From Paenibacillus sonchi (lineage in GTDB: Bacteria > Bacillota > Bacilli > Paenibacillales > Paenibacillaceae): a stretch of DNA of 64,000 nucleotides. The DNA is taken from assembly GCF_016772475.1 (NCBI RefSeq), contig NZ_CP068595.1, forward strand, positions 6,510,001 through 6,574,000. Direction: 5' to 3'. Each line of letters opens with the position of its first letter. Position 1 is the stretch's first letter. A program made the position numbers and the translations under genes. Below are positions 47,316 to 57,270 of this stretch, one piece after another. The notes below the pieces were generated by a model. It was given only the letters and a program-made list of their open reading frames with translations, searched no databases and was not told where the DNA came from.

Positions 47316-48746
47316 TCATTTAATGCTCAGGTTAAGCCAGGTACAGTCATCCTGCAGCGAAGCCTCAGCAACTTTGTCGGTCAGATACTCATAGCTGCGG
47401 CTCAGTTCCTGAGTGCCAAAGAGAAGCTCCATCCCGTCACTGTAAAAGCAAAAACGGTCACCGGAGGAAAAGGGGACGGTGATCTCCTCAAACTCGCTGT
47501 TTCCGAACATGCCAAGCGGTGCGCCCCTGACCGTAAGGCATTGGCTCTCCTGATCCTTGGGCACATAGATGAATTCATTAATCCCTGCACCCGCCGCCTT
47601 CAGCACACCCGCTCCAAAATCAAGCTGAAAGCAGCACCCGGCAATATAATCTTCGCCCAGATGCACCATTGCCTTCTGGTTCAGCTCCTTGATGGCCTGC
47701 AGCGGATCGACGGTAACCTCCAGACAATCCGCAAACAGCACCCGGAGAGCCGATATGTTCAGTGCGGCCGTGATCCCCTTGCCGGTCACATCACCGATCA
47801 TGCCGATCACCCGCTCCTCATCAATCTTATGAAAAATGAAGAAATCACCGCTAAGTGTTCTTGCCGGAATATACAGCTTCTCCAGCACTGCCTTGTCTTC
47901 CAGCGGAAAAACTACGGTATGCCGGTGATTCTGCAGCTTTACCGCCCGCTCCACTTCCTTTTTGCTCTCCGTGATGTCCCTCAGCACCAGCTGCAGCGCT
48001 TTTTCTTCCTCATAAATGATCGGCACCCCTGAAATCTCCACATCAAAAATCCGGTTGTCATAACGGATCAGCCGCTGTTCAATGCGGAATCTCTCCTTGG
48101 CCGTTGACCCCCAGGCCATGAGCTTTTTATATTTGGCGCTTTTGAGGTATTCCTCGCTGAAAAAAGCTTCAATCCTCTGGCCGATCATCTCTTTTTTCTT
48201 TTTGCCAAACATTTTTTCACTTTGCTTGTTGGCAAACAGAATCATGCCTCCGCTGTAGACCAGGATGGCTTCAGGGCACAGCTCGACCAGATCCCTGTAC
48301 CGCTCCTCACTCTCCCGGAGCCGCTGCTCTGAGCGCACCCGTTCACTAATGTCGTGGATCACTGTATAAATGCATGACTTCCCCAGCATGGACATCATCC
48401 CGGTGTGAATCTCCACATCGATCAGCTGGCCTCCCGCGAGCAGGTGCTTGTCCATAAAAACCCTGTTTCTGCCATGTTCCCCGCCAGGCATCCCGTGCTC
48501 GATGAATTTCACCATCCCGGATGTTTGATCCGCCTGCAGATCGGTAATATGAAGCTTGCGGAAGATGCGGAGCGGATACCCGTAGAATTCACAGGCTGCG
48601 CGGTTGGCATCGGTGATGGAACCGTCCGCAGGGTCCACCAGCAAGGTGATCAGATGATTGTTCTCATAAATGCAGCCGTAATGCTCCATGCACTGTGCCG
48701 GGCTGGGGCTCCTGTACAGATTTTTGCACTGTTTATCTACTGCCAT
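47316..48746 (-). CDS. PAS-PAS-PP2C serine phosphatase (SpoIIE/RsbU type)
   Basis: A 476-residue cytosolic phosphatase with two PAS domains (about 25-140, ending I-H-D-I-S-E-R, and about 150-265, ending L-R-D-I-T-E-S-K-K) and a C-terminal SpoIIE-like PP2C domain. Metal-binding acids lie in L-S-G-D-F-F-I-F and G-D-V-T-G-K-G-I-T-A-A-L, with F-Y-S-D-G-M-E-L-L-F near the end. It would dephosphorylate the STAS protein when the PAS domains are stimulated. AGAGGAAG precedes the ATG. First gene of the four-gene partner-switching operon. Confidence 0.9.
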   Translation of the reverse strand: MAVDKQCKNLYRSPSPAQCMEHYGCIYENNHLITLLVDPADGSITDANRAACEFYGYPLRIFRKLHITDLQADQTSGMVKFIEHGMPGGEHGRNRVFMDKHLLAGGQLIDVEIHTGMMSMLGKSCIYTVIHDISERVRSEQRLRESEERYRDLVELCPEAILVYSGGMILFANKQSEKMFGKKKKEMIGQRIEAFFSEEYLKSAKYKKLMAWGSTAKERFRIEQRLIRYDNRIFDVEISGVPIIYEEEKALQLVLRDITESKKEVERAVKLQNHRHTVVFPLEDKAVLEKLYIPARTLSGDFFIFHKIDEERVIGMIGDVTGKGITAALNISALRVLFADCLEVTVDPLQAIKELNQKAMVHLGEDYIAGCCFQLDFGAGVLKAAGAGINEFIYVPKDQESQCLTVRGAPLGMFGNSEFEEITVPFSSGDRFCFYSDGMELLFGTQELSRSYEYLTDKVAEASLQDDCTWLNLSIK

Positions 48747-48921
48747 ATTTCTTCCTCTATTCTGATTCAGCTATTGAAGTCTTCCCATTATATGCATTTC
48801 AATTGCATTCAGCCGTGAATTCCGACACATACAGCAAAAAAAACCTCTCAGAAGCTCGATCCGTGTCAAAAAAAGCATCAGCCGTTCACGCTGAACAGAT
48901 GTAGTCCTGTATAGAGAAGTG

Positions 48922-48959
48922 GAAACGGGTACCGTCCTTATAAGGACGGTACCCGTTTC
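48922..48959. repeat. Perfect 38-bp palindrome
   Basis: GAAACGGGTACCGTCCTTA followed immediately by its exact complement, with no loop bases. It lies 175 bases upstream of the phosphatase gene, just before the long repeat copy B. There is no T run. It could be a terminator for plus-strand transcripts or a protein-binding dyad. Confidence 0.8.
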
Positions 48960-48966
48960 AGCGAGA

Positions 48967-49806
48967 AATAGAAGGATAACTTATTGCGTGAAGTATATAA
49001 ATGCTTATATTAGAACAAAGACGGCTGTGCCATCCTCCACGGGATAGCGCAGCCGCCTTTGTTCTAGCGTTACCTGGAGAACAACTCCCCGTGATCCTAC
49101 AGCAACTCTTTAAGTGGAAAAAGGTACACTAATTTGCCGGAGTACCCTATCCTCGGGCAGATGAAGTGGAAAAAGGGTCACTAATTCAGCCCATTTCGCC
49201 ATTGTTCAAGAAAAGTAGCCTAATTAAGTTTACTTTTTCCACTTCAATCTCAGGATTTCTTAATTTTCGGAAAAATAAAGTCCCTTTTTCCAACTAGCAC
49301 CTGCGAAGAAACCGGTAAGTAATTGCTAGTTGGAATTAGGATATTTAGACCGGCTAATCTCTCAGAACTCGGCCTTCGCCGTCCCAGCAACGATATTTTC
49401 CGCCGTTGTTTCCGTGCACGCTGCCCTTCGGCTAACGGCCGCAGGGATTCCCCACCGCTCCAAAATCAACGGGGGCATGCTGAAGACGGATCGCCCTATT
49501 CCTTCACGATCTATCTGCAGCCGTTACGGACAGGAAAGCCCTTATTGATAGAAGATTCGTCTATTCCGCAGGACAACGGACAGAGATGCCTTTATTTCTC
49601 CCTTTCCTCTTTATTCCAGGCTCCATCTAATGATATAACGACTCCTGAGTCCGTAACTGCTGAAAAAGTAAGGTTTTTGGCAAAATAAGGGCTCCTCGGT
49701 CCGCAACAGTCCGCGGATTGAGCCCAATCCTTCTGCATCGCTTATATCCTGTGAGGCTTCCAGAATACCACATTTTTTACACTGTATAATTTCCTAATAC
49801 AATTAA
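48967..49806. repeat. Long intergenic repeat, copy B
   Basis: An uninterrupted 0.84-kb copy of the repeat that IS110 interrupts at 14.8-17 kb. It contains a covarying hairpin (49012-49065), several AAGTGGAAAAAGG/CTTTTTCCACTT inverted motifs, a CCAACTAGC..GCTAGTTGG dyad (49290-49333), and a 164-base segment (about 49319-49482) missing from copy A. Short frames in it have no ribosome binding sites and no families. Confidence 0.8.
49012..49065. repeat. Conserved hairpin within repeat copy B
   Basis: AGAACAAAGACGGCTGTGC with GCGCAGCCGCCTTTGTTCT (19 positions, one mismatch, one G-U). It is the counterpart of 14839-14888, with a compensated base pair. Confidence 0.65.
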
Positions 49807-49856
49807 TTAGGGGTAAGCCGCTTCCCCTCCAAGATATAAATTCCTATCTTTCAAGT

Positions 49857-49901
49857 AAAAACCCGTGCGCTTCCTTCCTTGGAAGGAGAACGCCCGGGTT
49901 T
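49857..49901 (-). terminator. Terminator of map
   Basis: Outer stem AAACCCG/CGGGTTT and inner TTCCTTCC/GGAAGGA, with an A5 run at 49857-49861 forming the U tract on the minus strand. It lies 14 bases past the map stop. Confidence 0.82.
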
Positions 49902-49914
49902 CGGTCTGTGCGGC

Positions 49915-50661
49915 TTACAGCTCGGTCAGGATCATGGTGCCTTGCGGAGTGATGGCCAGCGTATGCTCATACTGTGCGGACAGGCCGCCGTCGATGGTCC
50001 GGGCGGTCCACCCGTCCGCATCCACCTTGGTGCGGTAGCTTCCGGTGTTCAGCATAGGCTCAATCGTGAAGACCATGCCTTCTTTGATGCGCGGTCCCTT
50101 GCCTGCAGGCCCGTAATGCGGCACCTCAGGCGCTTCATGCATCTCGGAGCCGATACCGTGCCCGATGAAGTCACGGACGACCGAGAAGCCGTTCGACTCG
50201 GCATAGACCTGTACCGCATGGGCAACATCCCCGATCCGGTTGCCGGCGACGGCTTGCTCAATGCCTTTGAACAAAGACTCTTTGGTCGTATTCAGCAGCT
50301 TCTCCGCCTGTTCGCTGATATTGCCGACAGCGTAGGACCAGGCCGAGTCCGCCAGCCAGCCATTCAGGTTCACAACCATATCAATGGTTACGATATCCCC
50401 GTCCTTCAGCTCCTCCCGCTTCGGAAATCCATGGCAGATCACATCATTTACGGATGCGCAGGTTGCATAAGGGTAACCGTGATAGCCTTTCTGCTCCGGG
50501 GTTGCCCCTTGGGACAGAATGAATTTTTCGGCAAACTGGTCGATTTCCCACGTGGTAATTCCGGGTTTGATCATTTGAGCGATTTGCCGGTGGCATTCCG
50601 CAAGAATTTTACCGGCTGCCCGCATTTTTTCAATCTCTTCCATTGTTTTCATGATGATCAT
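49915..50661 (-). CDS. map: Methionine aminopeptidase, type I
   Basis: A 248-residue metalloenzyme that removes N-terminal Met from nascent proteins. The metal ligands are in order: Asp in I-V-T-I-D-M-V-V, Asp in L-A-D-S-A-W, His in G-H-G-I-G-S-E-M-H-E, Glu in F-T-I-E-P-M-L and Glu in Q-Y-E-H-T-L. Start 50661 (M-I-I-M-K-T) has AGAGGCG seven bases upstream and aligns with Bacillus MAP (M-I-I-C-K-T); an extension to 50688 is not supported. It is a stand-alone gene outside the ribosomal-protein cluster where the essential copy usually lies, so probably a second isozyme. Confidence 0.93.
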   Translation of the reverse strand: MIIMKTMEEIEKMRAAGKILAECHRQIAQMIKPGITTWEIDQFAEKFILSQGATPEQKGYHGYPYATCASVNDVICHGFPKREELKDGDIVTIDMVVNLNGWLADSAWSYAVGNISEQAEKLLNTTKESLFKGIEQAVAGNRIGDVAHAVQVYAESNGFSVVRDFIGHGIGSEMHEAPEVPHYGPAGKGPRIKEGMVFTIEPMLNTGSYRTKVDADGWTARTIDGGLSAQYEHTLAITPQGTMILTEL

Positions 50662-50835
50662 TCGTTTCGCCTCTTCTGTACAGAACACATTACTTACTAT
50701 AATGGCTCTTGGATATGGTTTGATGGTACTTCTCTATATTATGTAAGATAACCGCCGAAAATCCAAATTTAATCTTACTTATTCCAAAATTAACAAACCC
50801 GCCCTCCAGAATAGGAGAACGGGTTCATTTGCGGT

Positions 50836-52560
50836 TCAGTCATGAAAGTTGAGTCCTGAGGTAACCGCCTTGACATATCCGCTGCGGATTACAAAGTCCC
50901 CGAAGTGTTCGCCGCTCTGGCGTTCCTTGGCATAGCGGTGGATGATCGGTTCAAGCGTCTCCAGAATTTCCTTTTCATCGATGTTTTCCTTGTAGAGCTT
51001 ATTGAGCCGGTCCCCGGTAAAGCCCGCTCCCAGATACATATTGTATCTGCCCGGAGCCTTCCCGATGAACGAGATTTCGCCCAGTGCCGGTCTGGCGCAG
51101 CCATTCGGGCAGCCGGTCATGCGGATGATGATTTCTTCACCCCGCAGGCCCGCCTCGTCAATGATCAGCTCCAGCTTATCCAGCAGCTGCGGAAGGTAAC
51201 GCTCTGCTTCGGCCATGGCCAGCCCGCAGGTCGGCAGCGCCACACAGGACATTGCACTCCGCCGCAGCGCCGAATGATGTGCGCCATCCGTCAATCCATA
51301 CTGCTTGGCGAGCTCTGCAACCTTGCGTTTCTTCACGCTGCTGACATTGGCGATAACCAGATTCTGATTGGGGGTCAGCCGGAAGTCTCCGCCATGGATC
51401 TTGGCAATTTCCCGCAGGCCTGTCATCAGCTGACTGGTTTCTGTGTCCTGAATCCGTCCGCTCTGGATATACAGGGTCAGGTTCCATTTGCCGTTCACAC
51501 CCTTTACCCACCCGTAACGGTCTCCGTTGTGGTCAAAGTGATAGGACCGTGCCGGTTCCAGCGCCCAGCCCAGCCGGTGCTGCAGCTCGCCGGTGAACCA
51601 TTCCAGACCGTGGCGGTCGATGGTGTATTTGAAGCGGGCATTTTTGCGGACGGAGCGGTTGCCGTAGTCGCGCTGGATCGTGACGGTCTTCTCTGCCAGA
51701 TCTATCATCTGCTCAGGACGGCAGAAGCCGATCACCCGCCCAAGCTGCGGATAAGTGTTCGTGTCGCCATGAGTCATCCCCATGCCGCCGCCAACCGTAA
51801 CATTGAACCCCGCCAGCTTGCCGTCTTCCAGAATAGCGATGAAGCCAAGATCCTGGGAGAACACATCGACATCGTTGGATGGAGGGACGGCGAGGCCGAT
51901 TTTGAATTTGCGCGGCAGATAGACAGGGCCATAGATCGGCTCCACCTCAACGCCCTCTTTGCTGTCCACGACCTTTTCGCCGTCCAGCCAGATTTCATGA
52001 TAGGCAGGCGTGCGCGGCGACAGATGATCGCTGATCCGGCGTGCCCACTCATAGACCTCGGCGTGGACCTCCGACTGGTACGGATTCGGACCGCTCATCA
52101 CGTTGCGGTTGACGTCCCCACAGGCAGCGAGTGTAGTCATCAATGCATCATTAATGGTCTTGATCGTTTTTTTCAGATTCCACTTGAGTACACCGTGCAT
52201 TTGAAAAGCTTGTCTGGTAGTCAGCCGCAAGGTGCCGTTCCCGTATTTGCGGGCCAGCTCATCCATAACCAGCCACTGTGCCGGGGTAGCCACACCGCCC
52301 GGTGCCACAACGCGCAGCATGAACTGAAAGGCCGGCTCCAGCTTTGAGCGTTCCCGTTCACTGCGCAAATCCCGGTCATCCTGCATGTAGCTGCCGTGGA
52401 ACTTGAGCAGCCGGTTGTCATCTTCAGGAAGGCTCCCGGTGATCGGGTTCCTGAGCGTCTCGACAAGCGCTCCCCGCAGATAGTTGCTCTCCAGCTTAAT
52501 ATGTTCAACATCGCTAGGCGGGCCGCCGACAGGCTTCACCGCTGATTCATTATTCGCCAT
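50836..52560 (-). CDS. cysI: Assimilatory sulfite reductase hemoprotein subunit
   Basis: A 574-residue siroheme/4Fe-4S enzyme that reduces sulfite to sulfide with electrons from CysJ. The cluster ligands are Cys439, Cys445, Cys484 and Cys488 (C-x5-C-x38-C-x3-C, in S-C-V-A-L-P-T-C and [10 protein letters not shown]). The two ferredoxin-like repeats and substrate-binding Arg/Lys segments ([10 protein letters not shown]) are present. GGAAGGAG precedes the ATG. It lies 38 bases after cysJ, in the same operon. Confidence 0.95.
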   Translation of the reverse strand: MANNESAVKPVGGPPSDVEHIKLESNYLRGALVETLRNPITGSLPEDDNRLLKFHGSYMQDDRDLRSERERSKLEPAFQFMLRVVAPGGVATPAQWLVMDELARKYGNGTLRLTTRQAFQMHGVLKWNLKKTIKTINDALMTTLAACGDVNRNVMSGPNPYQSEVHAEVYEWARRISDHLSPRTPAYHEIWLDGEKVVDSKEGVEVEPIYGPVYLPRKFKIGLAVPPSNDVDVFSQDLGFIAILEDGKLAGFNVTVGGGMGMTHGDTNTYPQLGRVIGFCRPEQMIDLAEKTVTIQRDYGNRSVRKNARFKYTIDRHGLEWFTGELQHRLGWALEPARSYHFDHNGDRYGWVKGVNGKWNLTLYIQSGRIQDTETSQLMTGLREIAKIHGGDFRLTPNQNLVIANVSSVKKRKVAELAKQYGLTDGAHHSALRRSAMSCVALPTCGLAMAEAERYLPQLLDKLELIIDEAGLRGEEIIIRMTGCPNGCARPALGEISFIGKAPGRYNMYLGAGFTGDRLNKLYKENIDEKEILETLEPIIHRYAKERQSGEHFGDFVIRSGYVKAVTSGLNFHD

Positions 52561-52598
52561 TGCTGGTAGTCTCCTTCCGCACTCACTGTTTGTTAATA

Positions 52599-54461
52599 TT
52601 AGTACACATCGCGCTGGTAGCGCTGCTCCTGCTGCAGATGGTCCAGATAGGCCGCTGCCGCTTCAGGGCTAAGTCCGCCCTCCGCTTGGATGACACTAAT
52701 CAGCGCAGAATGTACGTCATGAGCCATATGCTTCTCATCGCCGCAGACATAGACGTGGGCGCCTTCCTGAAGCCAGGTATACAGCTCACGGCTATGCTCC
52801 AGAATGCGGTGCTGCACGTATACCTTCTCTTCCGTATCCCGGGAGAATGCCACGTCCAGCTTCGTCAGCACGCCGTCCTTGAGCATCCGCTGCCAGTCCG
52901 TCTGGTACAGGAAGTCCGTCACAAAATGACGGTCGCCGTAGAACAGCCATGTCTTGCCTTCCGCACCCTGCTCTTCCCGTTCCTCCAAAAACGAACGGAA
53001 CGGTGCAACTCCCGTACCGGGTCCGATCATGATTACAGGCACTTCGGGATTCGCCGGAAGCTTGAAATTGGGATTGTTCTGAATGTATATCGGCAGCGTA
53101 TCCCCCGGCTGCACACGTTCGGCGCAGTGCACTGAGCAGACGCCATAACGTTCACGTCCATGGGATTCGTACCGTACCGCACGCACGGTGAAATGAACCT
53201 CATCGGGATTGGCATTATAACTGCTGGCAATGGAATAGAGTCTGGCCGGCAGCTTGCGCAGAATCGTTACAAAGCTGCGGGCGGGCACATCCCATGGCGA
53301 GAAGTCTTGAACCAGGTCCAGCAGATCGCGTCCCTGGATGTATTCCTTGAGCTGCGGTGCCCGGTCCGGCAGCAGAAGCTCATGAAGTCCGGCAGCCGGG
53401 GACAGCTTCGCTGCCTGCTCCAGCAGCGGTTTGGTCAGGACCGTAATTTCATAATGGCGGAGGAGCGCTTCACGCAGCGGGCCCTCTTCGCCTTTTTTGT
53501 TCAGGGGAACGGGTTCCTCCGGATTCCAGCCCATAGCGGCAATAATCTCCGCTACCAGGCGGGGATGGTTCTCGGGGTAGACTCCCAGGGCGTCGCCCGG
53601 TTCAAAGGTTATATTCGATCCTGCCAGCGACAGCTCCAGATGACGGGTTTCCCGGTCCGAGCCGCGGCCGTTCAGGTTGAGATTCTCCAGTACTTCAGCA
53701 TGAAAAGGATGATTGCGCGAGTAGGCCGATTGCAGGGATTCCGCATGCTCTGCCGCAAGCACGGCTTCTTCAGCAATAGCCGGAGCGCTCCCGGCACCGT
53801 TAAGGGCGGTAATCACTTGCTCCATCCACGCAGCGACCGGCTCGTCATAGTCCAGATCGCAATCGACGCGTGGACTCAGACGCTGGCCGCCGAGTTCTTC
53901 CAGTCTCTGATCGAAATCCTTGCCGGTCTGGCAAAAGAATTCATAAGAGGTATCCCCGAGTGCCAGCACTGAAAAACGCAAATGCTCCAAGCGGGGTGCT
54001 CTTTTGCTATTAAGAAATTCATGAAATGAACGCGCATTATCCGGCGGTTCGCCCTCGCCATGAGTGCTGACCAGGATCAGCAGGTTCTCCACCTTCTTCA
54101 GCGTATTGGGCTTAAAGCTGTTCATTGCAGACACGGTGATCTCGAACCCTTGCTCCTTCAGCTTGCCCGACAGGCTGGAGGCAAGGCGCTGGCAGTTGCC
54201 GGTCTGCGATCCGAAAAGCACGGTAACTTCACGGGAACGGGCTGGCTCCGCCGCACCTCCTGCGGCTGCCGTGCTTGCGGACGGAGCTGCAAGCACAGCG
54301 GGGGCTGCGGCGGAAACCGCTGCTGCTCCCTGCAATGTCAATGCCGATATATAACCGCCAAGCCAAATTTGCTGCGTCTGCGTCAGTGTCGGCAGAAGCC
54401 GGTTAAGAAGCTCAACCTGCTCCTCGTTAAAAGGACTGTTCGTAACTTGTAATTGCAACAA
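52599..54461 (-). CDS. cysJ: Sulfite reductase flavoprotein subunit
   Basis: About 620 residues. The flavodoxin-like FMN domain (about 65-205) has L-F-G-S-Q-T-G-N-C and [10 protein letters not shown]. The FAD domain has R-L-Y-S-I-A-S-S, and the NADPH domain has [13 protein letters not shown] and the C-terminal aromatic Y-Q-R-D-V-Y end. It transfers electrons from NADPH to CysI. The first ATG in frame (54503) has no ribosome binding site. A TTG at 54461 (or 54458) follows AGGAGAGG by six to nine bases and matches the N terminus of Bacillus CysJ, so a TTG start is preferred. An Ala-rich linker follows the N-terminal helix bundle. Confidence 0.92.
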   Translation of the reverse strand: MLQLQVTNSPFNEEQVELLNRLLPTLTQTQQIWLGGYISALTLQGAAAVSAAAPAVLAAPSASTAAAGGAAEPARSREVTVLFGSQTGNCQRLASSLSGKLKEQGFEITVSAMNSFKPNTLKKVENLLILVSTHGEGEPPDNARSFHEFLNSKRAPRLEHLRFSVLALGDTSYEFFCQTGKDFDQRLEELGGQRLSPRVDCDLDYDEPVAAWMEQVITALNGAGSAPAIAEEAVLAAEHAESLQSAYSRNHPFHAEVLENLNLNGRGSDRETRHLELSLAGSNITFEPGDALGVYPENHPRLVAEIIAAMGWNPEEPVPLNKKGEEGPLREALLRHYEITVLTKPLLEQAAKLSPAAGLHELLLPDRAPQLKEYIQGRDLLDLVQDFSPWDVPARSFVTILRKLPARLYSIASSYNANPDEVHFTVRAVRYESHGRERYGVCSVHCAERVQPGDTLPIYIQNNPNFKLPANPEVPVIMIGPGTGVAPFRSFLEEREEQGAEGKTWLFYGDRHFVTDFLYQTDWQRMLKDGVLTKLDVAFSRDTEEKVYVQHRILEHSRELYTWLQEGAHVYVCGDEKHMAHDVHSALISVIQAEGGLSPEAAAAYLDHLQQEQRYQRDVY

Positions 54462-54607
54462 TATCGACCTCTCCTCAGCATGAAATCTGCTTCCCTCTAA
54501 CATCTTGAATTCAGGCTATCACAATTATATGAAACGATCAACGAGCCTCAAACCCGCCAAATTCAGACTACACAACCAATAAATTCAATAAAACACAGAA
54601 AAGCCGC

Positions 54608-54636
54608 TTAAATCAGAGTAAAAAGCTCTGATTTAA
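54608..54636 (-). terminator. Hairpin after the TetR gene
   Basis: Perfect 11-bp stem TTAAATCAGAG/CTCTGATTTAA, loop TAAAAAG, between the 54684 stop and the cysJ start. The U tract is weak. Confidence 0.6.
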
Positions 54637-54683
54637 CCAGCTTCATTATAATTTATGATAACTTCTATTAGATAAAATGATAC

Positions 54684-55277
54684 TTAAATTTGCCCTGAAA
54701 CCAGTCCTGAGACCTTAGCCGGGCCCATAGTCATCAATTGCACCAACTGCCCGGCCATAAAAGCTGGCGAATATTTCATCCCGTTATCCAGCCACCACGC
54801 AATCGCCCCCAGATACAATGAAGACAACAGCTCAACAAATAAATCCTTCGAGATTAAGGGCTGCTCCCGGAACCCTTCATCCAGCTTTTGCTTAAGCAGG
54901 TTTCCCAGGTCGAAACGAAAGCTGTGGACTCCCCGCCCGCTGAGCATGATCTGATAAAAGAGTGCATCTTCAGCAATGGCTGCCAGTATCTTTTCCAAAT
55001 CACGGGTCAAATCCCCGACGCCCAAAAGCCCCCCTTGCACATGAGCAGCAGGAGTAATGAGTGCCATCAGCTTGCCGGTAATTTCAGCGGTGATTGTCTC
55101 CAGAAGCTCATACTTATCCGTATAATGCAGGTAAAAGGTTGAACGGTTAATTTGGGCGCGGCCGGCGATATCATTAACAGTCACGCTGTCAAACCCTTTT
55201 TCGGCGATTAAGCTGACCAGCGCATCCCGGATCAGTTTTTTCGTCTTCACTACACGCAAATCGGTTTCTCTAGACAT
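54684..55277 (-). CDS. TetR-family transcriptional regulator
   Basis: A 197-residue repressor. The helix-turn-helix reads V-K-T-K-K-L-I-R-D-A-L, V-T-V-N-D-I-A-G-R-A-Q-I-N-R-S-T-F-Y-L-H-Y-T-D-K-Y-E-L-L. The C-terminal domain (S-L-Y-L-G-A-I-A-W-W-L-D-N-G-M) matches the group with a conserved Trp-Trp segment. GGAGGGAACGAAT precedes the ATG. It is divergent from the alpha/beta hydrolase gene with 152 bases between, and probably regulates it. Confidence 0.88.
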   Translation of the reverse strand: MSRETDLRVVKTKKLIRDALVSLIAEKGFDSVTVNDIAGRAQINRSTFYLHYTDKYELLETITAEITGKLMALITPAAHVQGGLLGVGDLTRDLEKILAAIAEDALFYQIMLSGRGVHSFRFDLGNLLKQKLDEGFREQPLISKDLFVELLSSLYLGAIAWWLDNGMKYSPAFMAGQLVQLMTMGPAKVSGLVSGQI

Positions 55278-55429
55278 ATTCGTTCCCTCCGTCTATCATC
55301 TCCGCGATACACCACACTTGCAGCCGCATTGGCCTTTATCCGTCAAAAACCCAGGAATCAATCATTGCAGCCGGCCTCTCAGAAAATTATAGTTCGTTAT
55401 ATCCGATAGAGAAAGCAGGCGATTGAAGT

Positions 55430-56599
55430 ATGGCAGAGAGACAAAGATCTACAGCAGATTTTCCGGTAGGCTTTTATGAGGAGCTTCATCCGGATTTCAG
55501 TATCAATTTTCAAATGAACCGGTTCTACAGCTGGACTAATGATATGGAGATGCTTGAGGAAATGCGGGCAGCGGCCCCGGGCATTCATAATTACGCGGAG
55601 TTAATCGAAATCTGTCTGAAGCTGGGACAGCAGGCGGTGGCAGCGGATAAAAAGCTCAAAGCTGCCAATTATCTGCGCGGTGCCGAATTTTATATGCCGG
55701 AGGGCCACCCCTTGAAGCATACGTCCCGCCAGCAATTCATCGTTCTCACAAGAGCACATTATCAAGTGGGAGACGACCAGCATTTTGACATTCCCTATGG
55801 CAAAGGTATTCTCTCCGCCTACCGTTTCTCGCCAGAAGCTCCGGCAAAGGGTTCTATCGTCCTGTTCGGCGGATTTGACAGCTATATCGAAGAAATCTTT
55901 TTGATGGCGCTGGTGTTCAAGGATGCGGGCTATGATGTGGTTTGCTTTGACGGGCCCGGACAAGGAGCTGCTCTGGAGGACTGGCATTTGCCTATGACCC
56001 ATGAATGGGAGAAGCCGGTAACAACGGTGTTGGATTTTTTTAACTTACAAGAGGTGACTCTGATCGGCTTATCTCTCGGCGGCTGTCTGGCCCTGCGGGC
56101 TGCGGCTTATGAAACCAACAGGGTCAAAAGGGTGGTGGCGGATGATATATGTACAGACTTTTACAAAGCTCTATTAAGACAGACGGGGCCGCTGGAGGAC
56201 AGCATCGGCACACTGATGGCAAAAGAAAATGAAGCGGAAATCAACGCGCTCTTCAGCCGTTTAATGAAAGAGAATCTGATGCTGGAATGGGGCATCACGC
56301 AAGGGATGCATGTGACCGGAAGCCAGACACCGTATGGATTTCTGAAGCAATCGATGCTCTATACTACAGCGGGGATTTCTCCGCTTCTCTCACAGGATGT
56401 TCTTCTTCTGGCGGCGCAGGAGGATCATTATATCCCCCTTGTCCAGTTTGGCGAGCAGATCGGCTCCCTCACCTCTGTACGGTCACTGACCACCCGTTTG
56501 TTCACGCGCAAGGAGCAGGCCCAGAACCACTGTCACGTAGGAAATATTGGGCTTTCTATTGACGTGATGCTACACTGGCTGCAGCAATTGGAGGAGTGA
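55430..56599 (+). CDS. Alpha/beta hydrolase
   Basis: A 389-residue protein with a helical N-terminal part (about 1-120) and an alpha/beta-hydrolase core: oxyanion region L-F-G-G-F-D-S-Y, D-G-P-G-Q-G, nucleophile elbow G-L-S-L-G-G (Ser215), acid in A-A-Q-E-D-H-Y-I-P, and a His in N-H-C-H-V-G-N. This layout resembles the FrsA/2,6-dihydropseudooxynicotine hydrolase-like group that cleaves C-C or ester bonds in small molecules. No signal peptide. The ribosome binding site is weak (AGCAGGCGATTGAAGT). Likely repressed by the divergent TetR until its substrate appears. Confidence 0.82.
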   Translation: MAERQRSTADFPVGFYEELHPDFSINFQMNRFYSWTNDMEMLEEMRAAAPGIHNYAELIEICLKLGQQAVAADKKLKAANYLRGAEFYMPEGHPLKHTSRQQFIVLTRAHYQVGDDQHFDIPYGKGILSAYRFSPEAPAKGSIVLFGGFDSYIEEIFLMALVFKDAGYDVVCFDGPGQGAALEDWHLPMTHEWEKPVTTVLDFFNLQEVTLIGLSLGGCLALRAAAYETNRVKRVVADDICTDFYKALLRQTGPLEDSIGTLMAKENEAEINALFSRLMKENLMLEWGITQGMHVTGSQTPYGFLKQSMLYTTAGISPLLSQDVLLLAAQEDHYIPLVQFGEQIGSLTSVRSLTTRLFTRKEQAQNHCHVGNIGLSIDVMLHWLQQLEE

Positions 56600-56614
56600 G
56601 TTCCTCCTTGCTCT

Positions 56615-57073
56615 TTATCGTCTGATCATAACCCGCTTGAGCGGTTCTTTCAGCAGGTGCACCACAACCAGAAGCCCTCCGGCGTTGATCGCCAGGTCTG
56701 CGAGATTCAGGATGCCTCCCCGGCTGCCGAAGACCAGGAAATCAGTTACCTGGTGGTAAATAACACGGTCAATGGCGTTGCCGACAGCCCCGCCGGCCAG
56801 GAAACCGGTGGCCGCTTCCAGAATGGGGCCGCGCAGCTCCCCTTTGCGCCGGTAATAAAATATTCCGGCAACAAAAAGCACGGCAATGATGGCAAAATAT
56901 TTGCCATAACCCTGAAATGAGCTGAACGCTGCCCCGCTGTTCTCATAATATGTAAATTGCAGATGTCCGCTCCACACCTGAATGGTCTCCCCAAGCTGCA
57001 TATTGGAGCGTACCCCCCATTTGGCAGCCTGGTCTGCGATGATGACCAATATCGTTATCACATAAAATAGCAT
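56615..57073 (-). CDS. lspA: Lipoprotein signal peptidase II
   Basis: A 152-residue membrane aspartyl protease that cleaves diacylglyceryl-modified prolipoproteins. Four membrane helices; catalytic Asp102 in V-G-N-A-I-D-R-V and Asp126 in L-N-L-A-D-L-A-I-N-A-G. Y-Y-E-N-S-G-A-A-F matches the family's conserved loop. GGAGGGGG precedes the ATG. It is a stand-alone gene, not next to rluD or ileS, so possibly a paralogue of the housekeeping copy. Its stop is 16 bases from the convergent hydrolase stop. Confidence 0.92.
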   Translation of the reverse strand: MLFYVITILVIIADQAAKWGVRSNMQLGETIQVWSGHLQFTYYENSGAAFSSFQGYGKYFAIIAVLFVAGIFYYRRKGELRGPILEAATGFLAGGAVGNAIDRVIYHQVTDFLVFGSRGGILNLADLAINAGGLLVVVHLLKEPLKRVMIRR

Positions 57074-57270
57074 TATAGCCGCCCCCTCCGCACCCGGAAA
57101 AATAAATAAGACTATGGATACTAACTAAACACAGCTTATCACATTACAGGCCCTGGAATCATCCTTCAGTTCCCTCACTTCTCATCTACCAGCCAGATCC
57201 TTCATGTTACAGCGGATAGTGCATGGGTTAAACATTCTTAAGTTAACATTTGAGCCTGGAGGATGATTCC

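Noticed and set aside
50905..52347. 480-codon plus-strand frame opposite cysI
   Set aside because: Shadow of a highly conserved gene; low-similarity His/Gln-rich translation with no start signal.
54462..54683. SAM (S-box) or T-box leader before cysJI
   Set aside because: The region holds a simple AT-rich hairpin and lacks the conserved cores of either leader type.
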